Shown piece by piece: positions 59,614 to 64,000 of a DNA stretch of 64,000 nucleotides; the stretch's first letter is position 1; the number at the start of each line of letters is the position of its first letter. The stretch is from NCBI GenBank assembly GCA_022820995.1, contig JAJEEM010000058.1:1-64000 (forward strand). Direction: 5' to 3'. Under the pieces are notes generated by a model. It was not told the DNA's origin. It searched no databases and was given only the letters and a program-made list of their open reading frames with translations. This stretch comes from Gemmatimonadota bacterium. GTDB lineage: Bacteria; Gemmatimonadota; Gemmatimonadetes; Palauibacterales; Palauibacteraceae. A program made the position numbers and the translations under genes.

Positions 59614-60531
59614 ATGCGCGAAGCCGAGATCCTATCCGGCGTGGCCGGGGACGGCCACCGAAGACCGAACCCCTTCGAGAACCTCCGATCCCGCGCGCTC
59701 GTTCCGCTCGTGATCGTCGCGACCATTGTCCTCCTCTCGGTGTTCTACATCGTCGGGGTTCTGACGCCCCTGAACGAGCGGGATCCGCAAGTCTTCGAAG
59801 TCTCGATCCAGTTCGCCTTCTATGGCGCCATCGGGTTGTCGATCGCCTGGGTTTGCGCCCGCTGGAGGGTCGGCCTCCGCCGGCTCGTGGGAGTGTGGCC
59901 CCGCGGGTACGGCCGGCGGGCCTGGCTGCGCCTGGCGAGCCTCCTGGCGGTCACGATGGCGTTTTCGTATGGATCGGCGCTCGTCTCGTTCTACGTGCTC
60001 TCGATCCTGAACCCGGGCCTGCTCGAGTTTCTCGTCGAGGCGCTCAGCACGGCGCCCGACGCCACGTTCGGCTACCACCTGGCGATGGCCGTGGTCATCG
60101 TCATCCTGGCGCCCGTCCTGGAAGAAACGCTGTTCCGGGGGATTCTCATCAACCGCTGGGGGACTCGCTGGGGCGTGTCGGCGGCCGTCATCGCATCCTC
60201 GATCGCATTCGGCATCCTGCACGCGAACCCGGTGGGGATCGGAATGGCGGGGCTCGTCATGGCGCTGCTCTACCTGAAGACCGGGACGCTGATCGTGCCC
60301 ATCCTCTTTCACGCCGCCAACAATCTCCTCCCGACGCTGGCGGGGTTCCTGCTCGACGAAGGCGGACCGGTCGATGTCGCCGCCGAGATCCAGGCGGTGC
60401 GGGACGATGTCTTCATCGGCGTCGCCCTCGTCGCCATCTCCCTGCCCATCCTCGCCTGGTACGTTCGCAGGCACTGGCCGGCGCGCGATGCCGCGCTTCC
60501 GTACATGGACGCGGAACAGGGACCGCGATGA
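59614..60531 (+). CDS. CPBP-family intramembrane metalloprotease (CAAX/Rce1-like)
   Basis: The product has 305 residues and about eight membrane helices. The CPBP motifs are complete: Leu-Glu-Glu-Thr-Leu-Phe-Arg-Gly near 168-175, Gly-Ile-Leu-His-Ala near 206 and Leu-Phe-His-Ala-Ala-Asn-Asn near 232, giving the Glu-Glu/His/His catalytic centre. The family includes prenyl-protein endopeptidases and bacteriocin-immunity proteins. The target is unknown. It overlaps nudC by ATGA. Confidence 0.88.
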   Translation: MREAEILSGVAGDGHRRPNPFENLRSRALVPLVIVATIVLLSVFYIVGVLTPLNERDPQVFEVSIQFAFYGAIGLSIAWVCARWRVGLRRLVGVWPRGYGRRAWLRLASLLAVTMAFSYGSALVSFYVLSILNPGLLEFLVEALSTAPDATFGYHLAMAVVIVILAPVLEETLFRGILINRWGTRWGVSAAVIASSIAFGILHANPVGIGMAGLVMALLYLKTGTLIVPILFHAANNLLPTLAGFLLDEGGPVDVAAEIQAVRDDVFIGVALVAISLPILAWYVRRHWPARDAALPYMDAEQGPR

Positions 60532-61535
60532 GCGAAGCGTCCGGCCGCGAGCGACGGGCCGCGAACCCGTTCGCGGGTGGAGGCCTCGACCGCGCGACCC
60601 ACCTCCGCGGCGACCTCCGGTGGATATCCGACCGTCTGTCCGATCCCTCCTCTCGCATCGTCCCCGTGTCGCGCTCCCGCAGCCTCGTGGCTCGCGCGGC
60701 GGGAGAAGGCGGGACGGAAGCGGACGGCATGGCCTATGCACCCGTGCTCCTTCCGCCGGCCGTTCTCGCCTCCGACCTGGAACCGCCGGGGGAGTGGATC
60801 TTCCTCGGGCTCGAAGGGGGGGCGGACGGGGGCCGCGCGGTGTTCGCCGCGGATCTGCCCGGGGAAGAGGATGTGCCCGGGGAAGCCGGGGACGCCCGGG
60901 AAGCATCGCCTTCCGATAGCCCGCTCGACGGCGCGGGAGAGTTCCTCGATCTCCGCGGGGTCGGGGCCATGCTGGGGCAGCGCGAGGGTTCGCTCCTGGC
61001 CTATGCCCGGGCGATCGTCACCTGGAGTCGCCGGCACCGCTTCTGCGGGACGTGCGGCTGTCCGACCCGCCCGGAGCAGGGGGGGCACGTCCGGCGCTGC
61101 GGCGACGAAACGTGCGGGGCGGAGCATTTTCCGCGCACGGACCCGGCCATCATCGTGCTCGTGACCGATGGCGACCGATGCCTGCTGGGGCGGAAGGACA
61201 TCTGGCCGGAGGGCGTCTACTCGACGCTGGCGGGGTTCGTGGAGCCGGGCGAGAGCCTCTCCGAGGCCGTCGTCCGCGAGGTTCGGGAAGAGTCGGGGAT
61301 CGAGGTGGGTTCGGTCCGTTATCGTTCATCCCAACCCTGGCCCTTCCCGGCGTCGCTCATGCTTGGGTTCCGGGCCGAGCGCGTGGGCGGGGAGTTGAGC
61401 GTGGCGCGCGAGGAGCTCGTCGATGCGCGCTGGTTCGAGCGCGCCGACTTGGCCCGCCGCCGCGAAATCGGTCTCCGGCTTCCCGGCCGCGTCTCGATCT
61501 CGCGCCGCCTGATCGAGGACTGGTTCACCGGGTAG
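60528..61535 (+). CDS. nudC: NADH pyrophosphatase (NAD-cap decapping Nudix hydrolase)
   Basis: ATG at 60528 overlaps the CPBP stop; 335 residues. The zinc ribbon Cys-Gly-Thr-Cys-Gly-Cys...Cys-Gly-Asp-Glu-Thr-Cys lies near 173-195. The Nudix box (Gly-Phe-Val-Glu-Pro-Gly-Glu-Ser...Arg-Glu-Val-x-Glu-Glu-Ser-Gly-Ile) spans about 236-257, and the NudC-specific Ser-Gln-Pro-Trp-Pro-Phe-Pro-Ala-Ser follows near 266-274. It cleaves NADH and removes NAD caps from RNA. Its last 65 bases recur in decayed form at 63920-63984. Confidence 0.94.
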   Translation: MSEASGRERRAANPFAGGGLDRATHLRGDLRWISDRLSDPSSRIVPVSRSRSLVARAAGEGGTEADGMAYAPVLLPPAVLASDLEPPGEWIFLGLEGGADGGRAVFAADLPGEEDVPGEAGDAREASPSDSPLDGAGEFLDLRGVGAMLGQREGSLLAYARAIVTWSRRHRFCGTCGCPTRPEQGGHVRRCGDETCGAEHFPRTDPAIIVLVTDGDRCLLGRKDIWPEGVYSTLAGFVEPGESLSEAVVREVREESGIEVGSVRYRSSQPWPFPASLMLGFRAERVGGELSVAREELVDARWFERADLARRREIGLRLPGRVSISRRLIEDWFTG

Positions 61536-61539
61536 CCTG

Positions 61540-63357
61540 CTACGGGTTGGCGCCGGTGCTCCCGGCGGCGAGCGCGACGACCTCGATGGCGGCCTCGCGT
61601 ATCGTCACGGCGAGCGTGCGTCCGTCGGGGCTCACGCTCGGTTGGAGCGCGCCGAGCGCGCCGGTCGTCACCTGTTCCGTCGCGCCGGTGGCGATATCCA
61701 CCCGCCACACCTGGAAGGGCCCGGAGGCGTCGTTGCGCGAGTAGAAGAGCGACGCGCCGTCGGCGCTCCACTCGGGCGCGCTGTACGGTTCGCCATTGAC
61801 GAAGGAGAGGACCGCCGCCGGGGTCCCGCCCGCGGCCGCCACCGTGTAGACGGTGACGCGTCCGTCCTCGAGCGAGCGTCCGTAGAACGCCAGCCGCTCG
61901 CCGTCCGGCGAGAAACGGGCTCCCATGGCGTAGCCCTCGAACCCGTCGAGCGGGACTCGGACAGGTTCGGCGGCGGCGGACCCCGTCGCGGGATCGACGG
62001 CCACCGTGTAGACGGACCCCGGGTTTCCCTCCGACGGCGGGCCGTGGCTGCTGAAGGCGAGCGCCCGCCCGTCCGGGCTCCAATCCGGCTCGCCGGTGTC
62101 CGCGCCGGGTCCGAACCGCGTGAGTCGCGTGGGTCGCTCGCTCCCGTCCACCGGGACGAGCCATATGTCGTCGCTCTGCTCCAGGTGTCCGTGGAAGGCG
62201 AGCCAGCGGCCGTCGGGCGACCACGCGGCGCCGTAGTCCTCGTGTTCCTCCGAGAGGAGCGTTCGGGGTGCGCCGGCCGGTGCGCCGTCCGCGTCGAGGT
62301 CGAGGACGCCCAGGTCGAAGTCGATGGGCATGCGGACGCGCCGCCAGGAGAAGGTGATGAACCCCAGCGCCTCGCCGGCCGGGTGCCAGGAAGGCAGGAA
62401 CGCGCTCGTGGAACCGGCCGCCGTCACATCGGTGGGTTCCCCTCCGGTCGCCGGCACGAGACCCACCGCGGTGCGCGTGTGGTACACGCTGAGAGCGACG
62501 CGGCCGTCGGTGAGCGGTGTGACCGCGAGCACGTCACGGCCCCCGTACTCCAGCCGTTCGGCCGGGCTCCCGTCGAGCGGCACGCGCCAGGCGACGAAGA
62601 GCGAGTCGCCGAGTCCCGCAGCCCCGAGATGGAGCGCTTCGCCCGCGGGGGACCACTCCACGCGGCGGTCCCAGTTGAGCTGGAGGCCGACGGCGAGCGT
62701 CCGCGTCTCGCCCGTCGCGATCTCCGTCACCGCCAGGTCCGAGCGTCCGCCCGCGGCGCGATAGTACGCGACGGTGCGCCCGTCGGGAGATTGCACGGGC
62801 GCCGCCCATCCCCCGGCGCGGTCGACGATCACGGATGCCGCGCGGCCGGATCCCGGCGCATACGAGACCCACGCGGTGTCGCTGCCCGCGTATCGAAGCG
62901 CGGTTACGGTCCCGTCGGCCCGCAATCGCGGATAGTCGATTCGTGCGTCCCCGGGATCCACGATGCGCGACTCCCGGCCGGTCGTCGGGTCCAGCGTCCA
63001 GACGCCGTGGCGATCCGACTGGCGGTCGACGTAGACGACGCGCGAACCGTCGGGCGACCAGGTCACCCGCGTCCGTCCCCCGGGGGTCTCCGTCACCGCG
63101 CGGCCGACCCCGGTCGCCACGTCGTAGACCGTCAGCGACCTCTTGTCCGCGGCATAGTCGGCGAACACGACCCGATCGCCGGCAGGCGACGGGATGCCCG
63201 GGTAGGCATCGTAGAGGTCCGTGTGGATGTGTCGTGCGAGCACGACGTCCGAGACCTCCGCGACGCGGTCGTCGCACGCCGCCGCCGCGAGGAGTGGCAC
63301 TGCCGCGAAAGCAAGCCTGAACCTGCCGCCACGCGGCCCACTGAGGGTGAAGTTCAT
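61540..63357 (-). CDS. PD40/TolB-like beta-propeller lipoprotein
   Basis: ATG at 63357 follows AGGAG by seven bases; 605 residues with a signal sequence and lipobox-like Ala-Ala-Ala-Cys at about 27-30. At least eight PD40 repeats follow, each with Trp-Ser-Pro-Asp-Gly-x-x-Leu/Val-x-Phe/Tyr, consistent with a TolB-like propeller or two. No peptidase domain follows, unlike DPP IV-type proteins with the same propeller. Probably an outer-membrane-associated binding protein. It is tail-to-tail with nudC, only four bases between stops. Confidence 0.82.
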   Translation of the reverse strand: MNFTLSGPRGGRFRLAFAAVPLLAAAACDDRVAEVSDVVLARHIHTDLYDAYPGIPSPAGDRVVFADYAADKRSLTVYDVATGVGRAVTETPGGRTRVTWSPDGSRVVYVDRQSDRHGVWTLDPTTGRESRIVDPGDARIDYPRLRADGTVTALRYAGSDTAWVSYAPGSGRAASVIVDRAGGWAAPVQSPDGRTVAYYRAAGGRSDLAVTEIATGETRTLAVGLQLNWDRRVEWSPAGEALHLGAAGLGDSLFVAWRVPLDGSPAERLEYGGRDVLAVTPLTDGRVALSVYHTRTAVGLVPATGGEPTDVTAAGSTSAFLPSWHPAGEALGFITFSWRRVRMPIDFDLGVLDLDADGAPAGAPRTLLSEEHEDYGAAWSPDGRWLAFHGHLEQSDDIWLVPVDGSERPTRLTRFGPGADTGEPDWSPDGRALAFSSHGPPSEGNPGSVYTVAVDPATGSAAAEPVRVPLDGFEGYAMGARFSPDGERLAFYGRSLEDGRVTVYTVAAAGGTPAAVLSFVNGEPYSAPEWSADGASLFYSRNDASGPFQVWRVDIATGATEQVTTGALGALQPSVSPDGRTLAVTIREAAIEVVALAAGSTGANP

Positions 63358-63482
63358 CTGATCTCCTTCCGGTCGTGCGATGGCGCATGCACCAGATGCG
63401 CGCGGCTCGAGCGCGCGCGGCGCAACAGGGGTCGTGGAGCGCAACGCGCGCCCACACCGACGACCTGCATGTCGGGGCGAGA

Positions 63483-63827
63483 TCAGATCCGGGGTGGAGC
63501 CCGGGGAAGTGCCGGAGAAGCGGGTGCGTCGGGCAGATCGGCGGCGGATGCCGGAGATGCCGAGGCCGCGAGGGTCGACGAGTGAGGGGACCATGACGCG
63601 GCGGTGGCGAACATGGCCGGAACCGACCCGAGTCCGAGGAGGGCGCAGCCCACCCCGGGTCCCTCGTGCTCGCACTCGCCGTCGGCGCGGTGAAGCTCCG
63701 CGACGGTGACCGCGTGGTGGTCGTGCAGGACCTCCATCATGGGCAGGATGCCCATCAGGAGGAGGTGCACCAGCAGCACCCAGCCGCCGCGCCGTCGGTT
63801 CGACGGAGACATCATCATCGTCTTCAT
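63483..63827 (-). CDS. Small exported His/Cys-containing protein
   Basis: The protein has 114 residues. A Met-rich, basic N-terminus leads to a hydrophobic segment (about 15-32) that could be a signal peptide or anchor. The next part has His-Asp-His-His, a further His, and Glu-Cys-Glu-His-Glu...Cys, a plausible metal site, and the end is Ala/Ser/Pro-rich low complexity. It lies 125 bases upstream of the PD40 gene on the same strand. No family recognised; the biased composition makes this a moderate call. Confidence 0.45.
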   Translation of the reverse strand: MKTMMMSPSNRRRGGWVLLVHLLLMGILPMMEVLHDHHAVTVAELHRADGECEHEGPGVGCALLGLGSVPAMFATAASWSPHSSTLAASASPASAADLPDAPASPALPRAPPRI

Positions 63828-63854
63828 CAGGCGAGGGACGATATTTGCCGCGAG

Positions 63855-63879
63855 TTGCGACGGTCAACGGACATCGCAA
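63855..63879 (-). promoter_or_regulatory. Inverted repeat upstream of the small His/Cys protein
   Basis: TTGCGA (63855-63860) and TCGCAA (63874-63879) are a 6-base inverted pair with a 13-base spacer, 28-52 bases before the ATG at 63827, where an operator would be expected. No regulator is identifiable. Confidence 0.3.
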
Positions 63880-63919
63880 GTGTCACCCGCGAACCATGAC
63901 CTGTGCCGCCCGAAGACCA

Positions 63920-63984
63920 GCCTTCGGCTCCCGGACCGCGTCGCGATCTCGCGCTGTGTGATCACGGACTGGCCCGCCGGATGG
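63920..63984 (+). pseudogene. Decayed copy of the nudC 3' end
   Basis: An ungapped alignment with 61471-61535 (the last 65 bases of nudC) shows 49 identical positions. In frame the translation keeps Leu-Arg-Leu-Pro-x-Arg-Val-x-Ile-Ser-Arg and Asp-Trp, but the nudC stop codon is lost and the frame runs to the window end. No Nudix box or zinc ribbon lies upstream. It is either a remnant of a duplication or part of a rearranged gene continuing beyond the window. Confidence 0.55.
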
Positions 63985-64000
63985 CCGGGTACGTGGGCCG

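Overview
This is a GC-rich bacterial chromosome segment carrying about 57 genes, most of them in tightly packed same-strand runs with many ATGA/GTGA stop-start overlaps. No rRNA, tRNA, CRISPR array, transposase or phage gene was seen. The gene content is typical of a heterotrophic Gemmatimonadota-like bacterium: secreted 6-bladed beta-propellers, BNR-repeat proteins, carboxypeptidase-regulatory-like domains, PD40 propellers, PQQ-type propeller dehydrogenases and many exported amidohydrolases. That assignment is inferred from family composition, not from a marker gene; a marine or host-associated relative is possible.

Layout. (1) 1-8165 is a metal-homeostasis block. On the + strand are the tail of a CDF exporter, a tandemly duplicated His/Asp/Cys-rich chelator-like protein and a ZIP-like membrane protein. 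On the - strand is a translationally coupled CDF / TolC-like / membrane-fusion / RND efflux operon. (2) 8530-17092 holds a PQQ-type dehydrogenase, a regulatory-domain surface protein, an M20 hydrolase, then a coupled CadI-like metalloprotein / SigZ-like sigma factor / D-amino-acid oxidoreductase run, and pdxH. (3) 17245-23873 holds an NSS-type amino-acid symporter, a SulP transporter, a secreted propeller, a barrel/lipoprotein pair and a phosphodiesterase. (4) 23996-32423 is a ten-gene directional run: glycosylasparaginase, GNAT, BsuPI-domain lipoprotein, M28-like peptidase, an anchored exported protein, a small membrane protein, an SSS symporter, a cyclase-family hydrolase, an acidic orphan and a DoxX-like protein. 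It looks like a scavenging locus for glycopeptides or amino-acid derivatives. (5) 32489-41081 (- strand) holds two tandem paralogous propellers, each followed by the same palindrome, a DUF1295 protein, a giant BNR protein and an N-acyl-D-amino-acid deacylase. (6) 41185-48779 holds a CapA-like protein, an AAA_14/DUF4143 ATPase, an Asp/Glu-racemase-family enzyme divergent from both halves of aconitase X, a TM-helix channel-like protein and an AbgB-like M20 enzyme. (7) 48903-55305 is the most unusual region: a DUF481 barrel, an MscS-type channel overlapping by ATGA a 1031-residue helical/ATPase/winged-helix protein, and a second, convergent MscS channel. (8) 55481-64000 is housekeeping-like: YedK, nitrilase-family amidase, alpha/beta hydrolase, VapBC, HAD dehalogenase, CPBP protease, NudC, a PD40 propeller and a small His/Cys-rich exported protein, ending in a decayed copy of the nudC 3' end.

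Recurring themes are export and turnover of peptides and D-/N-acyl-amino acids (two M20, one M28-like, D-aminoacylase, D-amino-acid oxidoreductase, asparaginase, NSS and SSS transporters), metal detoxification, and membrane-stress sensing. The main candidate for an undescribed system is the MscS-ATPase pair at 49815-54157.
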